NCBI RefSeq assembly: GCF_017313265.1
Contig: NZ_JAFLQZ010000010.1
Span: 124,001 to 188,000, forward strand
Reading direction: 5' to 3'
Length of the DNA: 64,000 nt
Origin: Hymenobacter telluris
GTDB lineage: Bacteria; Bacteroidota; Bacteroidia; Cytophagales; Hymenobacteraceae
Positions 42,901 to 50,352 of the stretch are shown piece after piece. Under the pieces are notes generated by a model, which was not told the DNA's origin, made no database searches, and saw only the letters and a program-made list of their open reading frames with translations. The translations under genes were made by a program, and so were the position numbers. How positions within the stretch are numbered: the stretch's first letter is position 1; each line of letters begins with the position of its first letter.

Positions 42901-44978
42901 TCACGGCCCTGGTGCGCCTCACCCGCACCGCCGACTTGCTCCGCTACCCGGCAGACACCCGCGCCGCTGCGGCCCTCTACTGGCTGCGCTTCGCCGACCC
43001 CGACCAGCGCGCCCACTGGGAGCGGCAGCTGCAAGGCATCGGGGTGCTGCTCCAGGTGTTCCCCGATTCGCAGGAGTTCGATGCGCTCAAAACCGAGCTG
43101 CAAGGCGCCATAGAAACCTTCGTCCAGCAGACCGGCCTCTTCACCCTAGGCCAGGTAGCGGAAGCCGGCGACTACCTCTTCCACGAGCTGACCCACACCG
43201 GTACCTTCATTATTGCCGCCGAAGCCGCCGAGCTGTACCAGCAGTTCCAGAAGCAGCTGCAGGAGCGTCAGGCCACGGAACTGTTCCAGCAGTCCATAGC
43301 CCAGCTCCGCGACCAGCCGGTAGCGCAGTTTCAGCTGGTGCGGCAGTGGGTGCAGGCGGCGAACCTCACCCCCCCAGCCCCCCTCTCCTCGGGGAGAGGA
43401 GGGAGACGGTCGTCAGCAAACGGCGCTGGTTCAACACAAACCCAACTACAAAACTCGACCAACGATAATCGTCAGGCTCCCCCTCTCCCCGAGGAGAGGG
43501 GGCCGGGGGGTGAGGTTGCCGTCCTCCTGCTTACCCAATCCTACGACCCGGCCCGCGTCGTGCACACCCCTACCCTCGAAACGCTCGAAAACCTCCAGGG
43601 CAGCCACCCGCGCATCCTCGAAAACCGCAGCTACCACCTCAACTTCCCCGACTTCCGCCGCCGGCTGCTGCACTACGACCGCGCCACGGTGGCGCAGTTC
43701 GAGCAGTTTCAGGAGGTGAAGAAGCAGCTGCTGGTGCGGGCCGCCCAGGATATGCGCCTGGAAGATTTCCGCCCGCGGGTGCTGACCTCGTTTGTGCGCA
43801 ATCAGCTGATTGATAAAGTGTATCTGCCGCTGATTGGGGCAAACCTAGCCAAGCAGATCGGGACGGCGGGCGAGGGCAAGCGCACCGACCTCATGGGCCT
43901 GCTCCTGCTCATCTCGCCGCCCGGCTACGGCAAAACCACGCTCATGGAGTACGTCGCCAACCGGCTAGGCCTCATCTTTATGAAGATCAACGGGCCAGCC
44001 ATTGGGCACGCCGTGACCAGCGTAGACCCCGCCCAGGCCCCCAACGCCGGGGCGCGGCAGGAGCTGGAGAAGCTGAACCTAGCCTTCGAGATGGGCGACA
44101 ACGTGATGATTTACGTGGACGACATCCAGCACTGCAACCCCGAGTTTCTGCAGAAGTTCATTTCCCTCTGCGACGCCCAGCGCAAGATTGAGGGCGTGTA
44201 CGAGGGCCGCGCCCGCACCTACGACTTCCGCGGCCGCAAGGTGGCGGTGGTGATGGCCGGCAACCCCTACACCGAAAGCGGCGACGTGTTTCAGCTGCCC
44301 GACATGCTGGCCAACCGCGCCGACATCTACAACCTGGGCGACATTCTCACGGCCGGCTCCGAAGACGCCTTCCGCCTCTCCTACCTCGAAAACGCCCTCA
44401 CCAGCAACGCCGCCCTGGGCCGCCTCGCCACCCAAAGCCCCCAGGACGTGCCCGCCCTCATCCGCTTGGCCGAAACCGGGCAGCAGGACGGCCTCAGCTT
44501 CGAGGGCAACCACACGCCCGAGGAGCTAGACGAGTACGTGGCCGTGCTGCAAAAGCTGCTGCGCCTGCGCGACGTGGTGGCCCGCGTAAATACCGCCTAC
44601 ATTGCCAGCGCCGCCCAGGCCGATGCCTACCGCACCGAGCCGCCGTTCAAGCTGCAGGGCTCCTACCGCAACATGAACAAGCTGGCCGAGAAAGTGCGCC
44701 CCGTGATGAACGACCAGGAAATAACCGACCTGCTGGCCGCCCACTACGAAAGCGAAGCCCAAACCCTGACCAGCGCCACCGAAGCCAACCTGCTCAAGCT
44801 GCGCGAGCTACTGGGCTGGCTCACCCCCGCCGAGGAAGCCCGCTGGCAGGAAATAAAAGCCACCTTCCGCGACAACCTCCGCAACTCCGGCGCCGGCCAG
44901 CTCCTACAGATGCTCGACAAGCTGGAAAGCATTGCTGGAGGCTTGAGCGGGATTCGGGAGGCGTTGAAACGAGAGTAG
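39972..44978 (+). CDS. Giant AAA ATPase (DNA repair ATPase-like, DUF3686/AAA) with in-frame palindrome
   Basis: 1668 residues. The N-terminal ~450 residues are beta-rich and match the DUF3686-type N-domain seen in proteins annotated as DNA repair ATPases. Long coiled-coil segments follow (about 450-830), then a second helical region, then a AAA core with Walker A PPGYGKTT (about 1316-1323) and Walker B VMIYVDD (1378-1384), and sensor-like VVMAGNPYTESGD. Residues 1131-1182 (43362-43517) are encoded by a 156-base palindromic repeat inserted in frame, giving a Pro/Gly/Ser/Gln-rich linker just before the ATPase part. It sits behind flotillin, interrupted by the DUF559 cassette. A role remodelling PspA or flotillin assemblies is inferred from context only. 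Confidence 0.88.
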   Translation: MEQTTQLETGTYEILRNRLLKSSTDLRQRLDALNTERKQVFGAVDTRLIGTGRITTENNCLAWDMVPVGQRFIFGYNVVLGLKAEPDLADVFGVYEYAEHDFRPLGLELLQNPQFLEEFRNLYRYYKNTQFVKFAVIGVHLFMVFRVGRSASDVKTFKWLIQGDTLSYLDNRSDHEYTFPPQHEFQWKRATRDMQRGGKHPHISIEDKVFVETIGGDLTIKVEDNTSTGQGILSEPVDDKDQTLDDSEIYFAVVGNLILLKIRPYQEQQYRYFIFNHKLKTAQRLDALADACVLLPDGQGLIFPHGFYLQTGDNKLFDNGLREMLFEKRVVSPNGEDFLYVFYNKDQGTYLLLSYNRIAQRVDNPIVCHGYALFENGELCYFRADDEPKKHHAVQIWQTPYTAPDFELPVTSDSYLYKLGNKEIVRAMSEVQEVLTLTSKDDSYAGLYLDLIRQTTALTDAYHWLREPAAQALAEPLGEIRQTATAAVEEFEKVRSIRKNTAQQTAAVFQKADELTGRIRRSAPDSVTEFVQLLGDLRGVRGEVISLKELRYVELPAVEKHAADLEALSKEVALQTVDFLLKPDALAPYSQRVQAIADGVEQVQKTIEADQREQETTAVAQELELLIEVVSNLPIPDPTQTTAIIDNISTVYARFNQIRAALKRRRQALAGTEAQAEFTAQLKLLEQALTNYLDLADTPAKCDEYQTKLMVQLEELEGKFPDFDQFIEQLTTRREQVVEAFESKKTALVAARNQRATALLQSAERLLKAVQSRLTRLESVADINGYFAADVMVEKVRQTAQELLGLGDSVKSDDVQSRLKTLREDAVRQLRDRADLFADGGQTLKFGPHAFTVNTQPLELTVVLRDGDLHYHLTGTNFFQKITDPALLASKPVWEQTVVSENQDVYRAEFLAWRILQAAQHPTPANPETGRTAVLSVTELGHLSAAELLAYVQQFMAARYQEGYLKGVHDHDAALLLTALVRLTRTADLLRYPADTRAAAALYWLRFADPDQRAHWERQLQGIGVLLQVFPDSQEFDALKTELQGAIETFVQQTGLFTLGQVAEAGDYLFHELTHTGTFIIAAEAAELYQQFQKQLQERQATELFQQSIAQLRDQPVAQFQLVRQWVQAANLTPPAPLSSGRGGRRSSANGAGSTQTQLQNSTNDNRQAPPLPEERGPGGEVAVLLLTQSYDPARVVHTPTLETLENLQGSHPRILENRSYHLNFPDFRRRLLHYDRATVAQFEQFQEVKKQLLVRAAQDMRLEDFRPRVLTSFVRNQLIDKVYLPLIGANLAKQIGTAGEGKRTDLMGLLLLISPPGYGKTTLMEYVANRLGLIFMKINGPAIGHAVTSVDPAQAPNAGARQELEKLNLAFEMGDNVMIYVDDIQHCNPEFLQKFISLCDAQRKIEGVYEGRARTYDFRGRKVAVVMAGNPYTESGDVFQLPDMLANRADIYNLGDILTAGSEDAFRLSYLENALTSNAALGRLATQSPQDVPALIRLAETGQQDGLSFEGNHTPEELDEYVAVLQKLLRLRDVVARVNTAYIASAAQADAYRTEPPFKLQGSYRNMNKLAEKVRPVMNDQEITDLLAAHYESEAQTLTSATEANLLKLRELLGWLTPAEEARWQEIKATFRDNLRNSGAGQLLQMLDKLESIAGGLSGIREALKRE
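43362..43517. repeat. Family A palindrome, copy A4, in frame inside the AAA gene
   Basis: 156 bases, exactly 52 codons, starting AACCTCACCCCCCCAG and ending with its inverted counterpart GGGGGGTGAGGTT. Two hairpins (CCCCTCTCC-type stems) lie in inverted orientation as in A1. No stop codon is created in the reading frame used, and the encoded segment is low-complexity. Confidence 0.9.
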
Positions 44979-44981
44979 TAT

Positions 44982-45392
44982 ATGTTCGGACTAAATGATG
45001 CCGACAAGGAGTTCATTACACTAGTAATTACAGGCTTAGGTCTTTTGATTATTGCTCTATTCAAGCTTCAGCAAAGAGCTAGGCTATATCGAACTGGTAT
45101 TGCCACCGAAGGCGTGGTTATCAGGCTAGAGCAGGAAGGCTACCGAAGGCCTACTTATTATCCGGTAGTCCGCTTCCTGACGCCAGAGCAGGAATGCATA
45201 ACAGCCCGCTATGATGTAGGCACTAATCCGGCTAGCTTCGCGGAAGGTGACTCTGTTCAATTGCGGTTCGACCCAGCCGACCCCACTTGCTTTATTATTA
45301 CATCCGAAAATTCTGGTCTGTTCCTTTGGCTGTTTTTCCTGGTCGGCATAGGCCTCATTACCTATGGAATTATGAAGTATTATAGTTCATAA
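44982..45392 (+). CDS. DUF3592 domain membrane protein
   Basis: 136 residues with two membrane spans (about 11-26 and 112-131) bracketing a soluble DUF3592 segment (TEGVVIRLEQEGYRRPTYYPVVRFLTPEQE, YDVGTNPASFAEGDSVQLRFDPADP). The start lies three bases after the AAA stop, so it is translationally linked as the last gene of the operon. Codon use is more AT-rich than in the upstream genes. Its function is unknown. Confidence 0.85.
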   Translation: MFGLNDADKEFITLVITGLGLLIIALFKLQQRARLYRTGIATEGVVIRLEQEGYRRPTYYPVVRFLTPEQECITARYDVGTNPASFAEGDSVQLRFDPADPTCFIITSENSGLFLWLFFLVGIGLITYGIMKYYSS

Positions 45393-45507
45393 ATAATCCT
45401 AGCTCCCTTTAACAACCTCCGCCACGCCATCCCCACCTAGATCCTGTAGTGCTGTATAGGCTGGAAAATATTGCCGACGGCTTGAGCGGGAGTAACTCCC
45501 TACAAAA

Positions 45508-45608
45508 GAACGTCATGCTGAGCTTGCCGAAGCATCTCGCGTGCTGAGGTTGAGTTAGTACTCCTACGTCAGCACGCGAGATGCTTCGGCAAGCTCAGCA
45601 TGACGTTC
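45508..45608. repeat. Family B palindrome, copy B1, upstream of the GIY-YIG gene
   Basis: Perfect 40-base inverted arms (45508-45547 and 45569-45608) around a 21-base centre. The arms contain GTCATGCTGAGCTTG then CGAAGCATC. The right arm ends 27 bases before the ATG of the GIY-YIG gene. A related shorter hairpin occurs at 46764-46790. Confidence 0.92.
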
Positions 45609-45635
45609 AATTATCAACTCATTAATTATTACCCT

Positions 45636-45932
45636 ATGTACGTCTATATCCTTATCAATCCGGCGCATACCGTACTCTACATCGGCATTGCTAACGATTT
45701 GCAACGACGCCTGTACGAGCATAGCAATGGTCTGGGTGATGCAGGCAAATTCACAGGCCTCTATCAAACCAATCTACTGATCTATTTCGAATTATGCTCT
45801 GCCCCCATACAAGCTATAGCCCGCGAAAAGCAGCTAAAAGGTTGGACCCGAGCAAAAAAAGAAGCACTGATAGCTGTCTTCAATCCTACTTGGACTACTA
45901 TCGACCCCGCTACTTGGTCAGACGACTTGTAA
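45636..45932 (+). CDS. GIY-YIG single-domain nuclease
   Basis: From the ATG at 45636, 99 residues that are nearly all one GIY-YIG domain. The VYIL and LYIGIANDLQRR motifs carry the tyrosines and catalytic arginine, EH follows, and the metal-binding glutamate is in REKQLKGW. This is the UPF0213/YhbQ-like size class, whose members are small DNA-associated nucleases of unclear role. An earlier in-frame ATG (45600) lies inside the palindrome B1 arm, so it is not preferred. The gene is bordered by B1 upstream, and another family B hairpin lies about 830 bases downstream. Confidence 0.93.
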   Translation: MYVYILINPAHTVLYIGIANDLQRRLYEHSNGLGDAGKFTGLYQTNLLIYFELCSAPIQAIAREKQLKGWTRAKKEALIAVFNPTWTTIDPATWSDDL

Positions 45933-46086
45933 TAGCTACCAACCATCTGAAGGAAGACTTCCAATAACCTCCGCTACCGGCCAGCCTCCATGGGATGCTC
46001 AACCAAGCGTCACCTTTGCCGGCCACGCCCTTGCCATTGGCCCCAACCACCCTACCTTGCTCATCTGGCCAAAACCCTCTTCCTAA

Positions 46087-46623
46087 ATGGGCAAGCAATA
46101 CCCCGCCATCAGCTCCGACATTCAAGGGTTTATCGAGCAGCAGCACATCTTCTTCGTGGGCACGGCTGCCGCGGATGGGCGCGTCAATATCTCGCCCAAG
46201 GGCCAGGATACCCTGCGCGTGCTCGACGCCAACCGCGTGGCCTGGCTGAACCTGACCGGCAGCGGCAACGAAACCGCCGCCCACCTGCTGGAGGTAAACC
46301 GCATTACGCTGATGTGGTGCGCCTTCGAGGGCAAGCCCAATATCCTGCGCCTCTACGGCACCGCCACCGTGTACCACCCGCGCGACCCGGAATGGGCCGA
46401 GTTGCTGCCACTATTTCCTTCTCTGCCCGGCTCCCGGCAGGTAGTGGTGGTTGACGTGGATTTGGTGCAAACTTCCTGCGGTATGGCCGTGCCATTCTTC
46501 GAGTACCGGGCCGAGCGCGACGAGCTAAACGACTACATGGCACAGCGCGGCCCCGAGCAGGTGGAGCAGTACTGGCACACCCGCAACGCTCAAAGTATTG
46601 ATGGTAAGCCCACCGGTATCTAA
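46087..46623 (+). CDS. Pyridoxamine 5'-phosphate oxidase family protein
   Basis: 178 residues of the FMN-binding split-barrel superfamily: FIEQQHIFFVGTAAADGRVNISPKGQD, then ITLMWCAFEGKPNILRLYGTATV and VVVDVDLVQTSCGMAVPFFEY. Members range from PNPOx to F420- or heme-binding reductases. This one is shorter and more divergent than PdxH, so vitamin B6 synthesis is unlikely. A flavin-dependent redox role is the safest call. It is transcribed alone, with palindromic elements on both sides. Confidence 0.9.
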   Translation: MGKQYPAISSDIQGFIEQQHIFFVGTAAADGRVNISPKGQDTLRVLDANRVAWLNLTGSGNETAAHLLEVNRITLMWCAFEGKPNILRLYGTATVYHPRDPEWAELLPLFPSLPGSRQVVVVDVDLVQTSCGMAVPFFEYRAERDELNDYMAQRGPEQVEQYWHTRNAQSIDGKPTGI

Positions 46624-46708
46624 GCTAGGCCGCACCGATACATAGCCCCCCTACCCCTGCTGTGCTATACTCCTAGGAGCTAAGCAGGAAGCGTTAAAAT
46701 AGAGTAGC

Positions 46709-46825
46709 CTACCTAAGCCGCGTGGACAGCAATTGAGAAAAAGGAGTTTGCTGCTCATGGAACGTCATGCTTCGACAAGCTCAGCATGACATTCTTTTTA
46801 TTTGCTGTCCACACAGCCTAGGTAG
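46709..46825. repeat. Nested inverted repeat carrying a family B hairpin (B2)
   Basis: Outer arms of 24 bases (46709-46732 and 46802-46825, containing GTGGACAGCAA and complement) match at 21 of 24 positions. Inside lies the smaller hairpin GTCATGCT...AGCATGAC (46764-46790), which shares GTCATGCTGAGCTTG and CGAAGCAT with B1. It resembles a small non-autonomous element or two stacked palindromes. No target-site duplication is obvious. Confidence 0.75.
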
Positions 46826-46893
46826 CTTAACAAATAAAAGTAGGTTACTTAGCGGCTGTTAGCCTCTTAGTGTCAACTATATACTGCTCCGTG

Positions 46894-47574
46894 ATGCGCC
46901 CGTTCCTTCTTGCTTCGGCCCTAGGCCTGCTTACGCTTACGGCCACCGCCCAACGGGCTAGTATTAACCGCAAGACGGTTTTTACCGACGTCGATGGCCG
47001 GGTGCTATCCAAGGACGAATACAAAGCCAAGCTGCGCACCGGCCAATTCAAGGTGTACAATCCGCAGGCCGAAGGCAAGTCGTTCGTCTCCCTGTCCCTG
47101 CAGCCGGCCGACACGCCCGATGCGGTGCGCCTGAAGGCCCTTACCCCGCTGCGCGCCTTCAACACTGCGGCACCTAGTTTCACTGCCACCGATTTGCAGG
47201 GCCGCACGCTTACCCTGGAAACCTTGCGCGGCAAAGTGGTGGTGCTCAATTTCTGGTTTGTCAACTGTCCCTACTGCCTTGAGGAAATGCCCAACCTGAA
47301 ACGCGTAGTCACTTCCTACCAGCCCCAGGACAGCGTGGTGTTCCTCTCTTTCGCGCTCGACAAGCCCGAACGGCTGAAGAAGTTTTTGGAGCAGCGCGGC
47401 GACTTTGGGTTTGCGGTTGTTCCGGAAGCCAAAAGTTTTGCGCAGCAGTTTGCCATTGCGGGCTACCCCACTACCATCGTGCTCAACAAGCAGGGCCAAT
47501 ACATCTACGACCAGGAGTACACCGACAATACGGTTCGGCTGGAAGAAGCCATCCGGCGGGGGCTACAACCGTAG
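46894..47574 (+). CDS. TlpA-family thiol-disulfide reductase
   Basis: From the ATG at 46894 (a GTG upstream is possible), 226 residues with a signal peptide (MRPFLLASALGLLTLTATAQ). An N-terminal extension of about 70 residues is followed by an AhpC/TSA-thioredoxin domain (APSFTATDLQGRTLTLETLRGKVVVLNFWFV) with active site CPYC and the cis-Pro region (GYPTTIVLNKQGQYI). It is periplasmic and probably keeps cysteines reduced, with DsbD (gene at 20501) as a natural electron donor. Confidence 0.93.
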   Translation: MRPFLLASALGLLTLTATAQRASINRKTVFTDVDGRVLSKDEYKAKLRTGQFKVYNPQAEGKSFVSLSLQPADTPDAVRLKALTPLRAFNTAAPSFTATDLQGRTLTLETLRGKVVVLNFWFVNCPYCLEEMPNLKRVVTSYQPQDSVVFLSFALDKPERLKKFLEQRGDFGFAVVPEAKSFAQQFAIAGYPTTIVLNKQGQYIYDQEYTDNTVRLEEAIRRGLQP

Positions 47575-47703
47575 TTTCCGCTGCACACTGGTGGCCTTGG
47601 CTGTTACGTGGCACCTGGCACCATGCTGTGCGAGAACCCGCCCAGGCTACTCTGCTCCACTATTCTGGAAATACTGCTATGCGTAGCCGCTTATGTCTTC
47701 GTT

Positions 47704-47724
47704 CGTGAGCGAGTTTCGCTCACG
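47704..47724. promoter_or_regulatory. Small perfect palindrome before the AraC gene
   Basis: CGTGAGCGA-GTT-TCGCTCACG, 9-base arms with a 3-base loop, located 84 bases upstream of the AraC-family start and 130 after the TlpA stop. It could be a terminator without T run or a regulator-binding site. Confidence 0.4.
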
Positions 47725-47760
47725 ATTCCGTAGTTTATATGGCATCGAAGAAAAGGAAGC

Positions 47761-47768
47761 TATATTTG
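47761..47768 (+). promoter_or_regulatory. Predicted -7 promoter box of the AraC gene
   Basis: TATATTTG matches TAnnTTTG exactly and lies 19 bases before the ATG at 47788, giving a short leader. The -33 region is not clear. Confidence 0.5.
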
Positions 47769-47787
47769 ATTTTTACAGCTTCCTGTT

Positions 47788-48717
47788 ATGAAATCCACTC
47801 GGCTCGAAGAATTTTACGCGAAGTTTCCGACGATGGCGGCGGCGGCTTCTAATACGGAACCGACGATAAGCAAGCCGCGCGAAGTAGGCCATTTCAATAT
47901 CTTCACCATGGAGGATTTGATGCGCAGCTACCCCAACCGGCCCGCCATGTCCTTTCAGCGGCAGGATTACTACAAACTGTGCTTGATGAACGGGCGCAGC
48001 CAAACAGAATACGCCGATAAAGTGGTGGAAGTGAAGCACCAAGCCCTGTGGTTTGCCACTTCCCGAGTGCCCTACCGCTGGCTCCCCCACGACTTGAACC
48101 AGACCGGCTACTTCTGCCTCTTCACCGAGGACTTCATGCTCCCCTCTCGCAGCAGCGTGACGCTCGAAGAACTCCCTATTTTTCAGCCGGGCAGCTTTCC
48201 GATACTGGAAGTCAGCACCGAGGATTACTCGGCTATTGAGGCTATTTTCAAGAAAATGGCCCAGGAAATTACCTCCACCTACGCTTACAAGTACGACCTG
48301 CTGCGCATTTACCTTTGGGAGCTGATTCACTGGGGGCAGAAGTTGCAGCCCGTTCCGGCTGAGGCACCCGCGCACAACGCTTCGGCCCGGGTAACGGCCC
48401 TGTTTGGCGAGCTACTGGAACGACAATTCCCGCTGGCTACCTCGCAGCAACAACTGCGCCTGCGTACCGCCAAAGACTACGCCGACCAGCTGGCCGTACA
48501 CGTTAACCACCTCAACCGGGTGCTGAAAGAAACCACCGGCCACACCACCACCGAGCTTATTGGCGGCCGCATGGCCCTGGAAGCCAAGCTGCTCCTCAAG
48601 CAAACCACCTGGACTGTCTCGGAAATAGCCGACAGCCTGGGCTTTGCCGACGTGGCCCACTTCTGCAACTTTTTCAAGCGCCAAACCACCCTCACCCCAG
48701 GTGATTTTCGGGGGTGA
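47788..48717 (+). CDS. AraC-family transcriptional regulator
   Basis: 309 residues. The N-terminal half is a cupin-like sensing region (GHFNIFTMEDLMRSYPNRPAMSFQRQDYYKL, PGSFPILEV). The C-terminal third holds the two HTH motifs of the AraC domain (YADQLAVHVNHLNRVLKETTGHTTTELIGGRMALEAKLLL, then WTVSEIADSLGFADVAHFCNFFKRQTTLTPGDFR). Targets are unknown. The next gene, an SDR beyond palindrome A5, is a candidate because AraC and SDR genes are often paired, but the palindrome separates them. Confidence 0.93.
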   Translation: MKSTRLEEFYAKFPTMAAAASNTEPTISKPREVGHFNIFTMEDLMRSYPNRPAMSFQRQDYYKLCLMNGRSQTEYADKVVEVKHQALWFATSRVPYRWLPHDLNQTGYFCLFTEDFMLPSRSSVTLEELPIFQPGSFPILEVSTEDYSAIEAIFKKMAQEITSTYAYKYDLLRIYLWELIHWGQKLQPVPAEAPAHNASARVTALFGELLERQFPLATSQQQLRLRTAKDYADQLAVHVNHLNRVLKETTGHTTTELIGGRMALEAKLLLKQTTWTVSEIADSLGFADVAHFCNFFKRQTTLTPGDFRG

Positions 48718-48770
48718 ACCAGTAAGAAGACTAGCCGCTCTGTAGCTCGCCTGCATACTATAAGTGCCGC

Positions 48771-48937
48771 CAGTCATTACAACTAGAAGCTAGTTCCCCT
48801 CCTCAGATGAGGAGGGGTTAGGGGTGGTTGAAAAGTTAGAGCTAGAAACTAAAACTAGTTGCCGTTCAACGATTGGTCAACCACCCCTAGCCCCTCCTCA
48901 TCTGAGGAGGGGAACTAGCTTCTAGTTGTAATGACTG
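48771..48937. repeat. Family A palindrome, copy A5, 167 bases and nearly perfect
   Basis: Inverted arms of 61 bases (48771-48831 and 48877-48937) differ at one position. They contain the family hairpin (CCCCTCCTC AGAT GAGGAGGGG) and tail GGGGTGGTTGA, plus a 19-base outer extension beginning CAGTCATTACAACTAG that other copies lack. Orientation is tails inward, as in A2. It lies between the AraC and SDR genes. Confidence 0.93.
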
Positions 48938-49068
48938 GTCTGTTTTAAAGACCCTTACGCATTGTTTGAATTGTTCAGCAGATGGTTTGGCTGGCGCAAA
49001 CGGGGTACGTCTGGCCCGAGGCACCTTTGTGGAGTTGTTTCCAACCACACCACTCAATACCCAAACAC

Positions 49069-49971
49069 ATGCGAATTTTCGTTACCGGCGCTACAGGCTT
49101 TGTGGGCTCAGCCATTGTTCAGGAACTACTGGGAGCAGGCCACCACGTGCTCGGCCTTGCCCGCTCCGAAGCAGCTGCCCAAACGCTAACCGCTGCCGGA
49201 GCCGAGGTGCACCGCGGCTCCCTCGATGACCTTGACAGCCTGCGGCGTGGTGCCGCTGCTTCCGATGGGGTTATCCACTGCGCGTTTATTCACGATTTCA
49301 CGCAGTACGCCGCCGCCGCCGAAGCCGACCGCCGCGCGGTGGAGGCCGTAGGAGCTGCCCTGGCCGGTTCCGACCGTCCTTTCATTGTCACTTCGGGCTT
49401 CGCTGGCCTAACCAGACAAGGCGACTTCATGACGGAGGAAGACACTCTCGACCCTAACCTGCCCGCCATGCGCCACTCAGAAGGGGCAGCGCTGGCACTG
49501 GTACCGCAGGGCGTGCGCGCCATGGTTATGCGCCTGGCTGCCTCGGTGCACGACAAAGGTGACCACGGCTTCGTGCCCACGCTCATTGCCATTGCGCGCC
49601 AGAAAGGGGTGGCTGCCTATATCGGCGACGGTAGCAACCGCTGGCCCGCCGTGCACCGCCTTGATGCGGCCCACCTCTACCGACTGGCTCTGGAAAACGG
49701 CACGGCAGGCGCCCGCTACCACGGCGTGGCCGACGCGGGTATTCCGATGCGCGACATTGCTGCCGTAATTGGGCGCCACCTAAACGTGCCAGTGGCAAGT
49801 GTAACCCAAGAGGAAGCCCCCGCGCATTTCGGCTGGATGGCAGGCTTCGCGGGCCTCGACCTAGCCGCTTCCAGCTCTCTTACGCAGCAGCGCCTGAGCT
49901 GGCACCCCAGCCATCCTGCCCTCTTCCCCGACTTAGAGCAAGGGCACTACTTCACTGCCCACACAATATAA
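49069..49971 (+). CDS. NAD(P)-dependent atypical SDR family oxidoreductase/epimerase
   Basis: From the ATG at 49069, 300 residues opening with MRIFVTGATGFVGSAIVQELL, the Rossmann nucleotide-binding motif. LDDLDSLRRGAAASDGVIHCAF and an extended C-terminal substrate region with WPAVHRLDAAHLYRLALENG follow. The canonical YxxxK is not evident (MRHSEGAALAL is in its place), which puts it among atypical extended SDRs. The substrate is unknown. A longer frame starting at 48982 lacks homology-like sequence. Confidence 0.9.
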   Translation: MRIFVTGATGFVGSAIVQELLGAGHHVLGLARSEAAAQTLTAAGAEVHRGSLDDLDSLRRGAAASDGVIHCAFIHDFTQYAAAAEADRRAVEAVGAALAGSDRPFIVTSGFAGLTRQGDFMTEEDTLDPNLPAMRHSEGAALALVPQGVRAMVMRLAASVHDKGDHGFVPTLIAIARQKGVAAYIGDGSNRWPAVHRLDAAHLYRLALENGTAGARYHGVADAGIPMRDIAAVIGRHLNVPVASVTQEEAPAHFGWMAGFAGLDLAASSSLTQQRLSWHPSHPALFPDLEQGHYFTAHTI

Positions 49972-50016
49972 ACAGTCTCTAAGTCAGTACATCAGCACTC
50001 GACTGCCTGGGAGTCA

Positions 50017-50275
50017 TTAACAGTCACGCAGCCAGAGAACGGTTGCTGCTGGCTGCATAAAGGCTAAAAAATGGGCCTCCAACTTGTAGTAGCGCGTGGC
50101 CACGCGGCGAACTGCTTGAGGCGGCGGAACAGCCGCTCGACGGGGCGGCGCTGGGCGTGACGTGCCGCGTAGTAGGGGCGCGGCTGGCGGCGTTTGCGCC
50201 GGGGCGGAATCACGGCGCAAACGCCGCGGGCAGCCAGCACGGCCCCCAACAGGTCAGAGTTGTAACCTGCCTCGG
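50017..50275 (-). pseudogene. Remnant of an IS5-family transposase (C-terminal part, frameshifted)
   Basis: Reading the minus strand, one frame gives GYNSDLLGAVLAARGVCAVIPP, RRKRRQPRPYY and RPVERLFRRLKQF, then after a one-base loss near 50107 another frame gives RRVATRYYKLEAHFLAF and AATVLWLR. This is the C-terminal end of IS5/IS427-type DDE transposases, including the E-containing RPVERLFRRLK helix. The N-terminal two thirds are absent and I found no terminal inverted repeats. It is a dead fragment. Confidence 0.85.
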
Positions 50276-50352
50276 TCGGCCACCAGGTACCGGGGCCAGG
50301 CTCTCGAGCAGCGGCAAGGCTGGCGGCCTCGGCAGACAACACGGGCCCCACC

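Noticed and set aside
43362..43517. Frameshift or assembly error in the AAA gene
   Set aside because: The segment is a full palindromic element of a family found elsewhere, and its length keeps the frame, so it is a real insertion.
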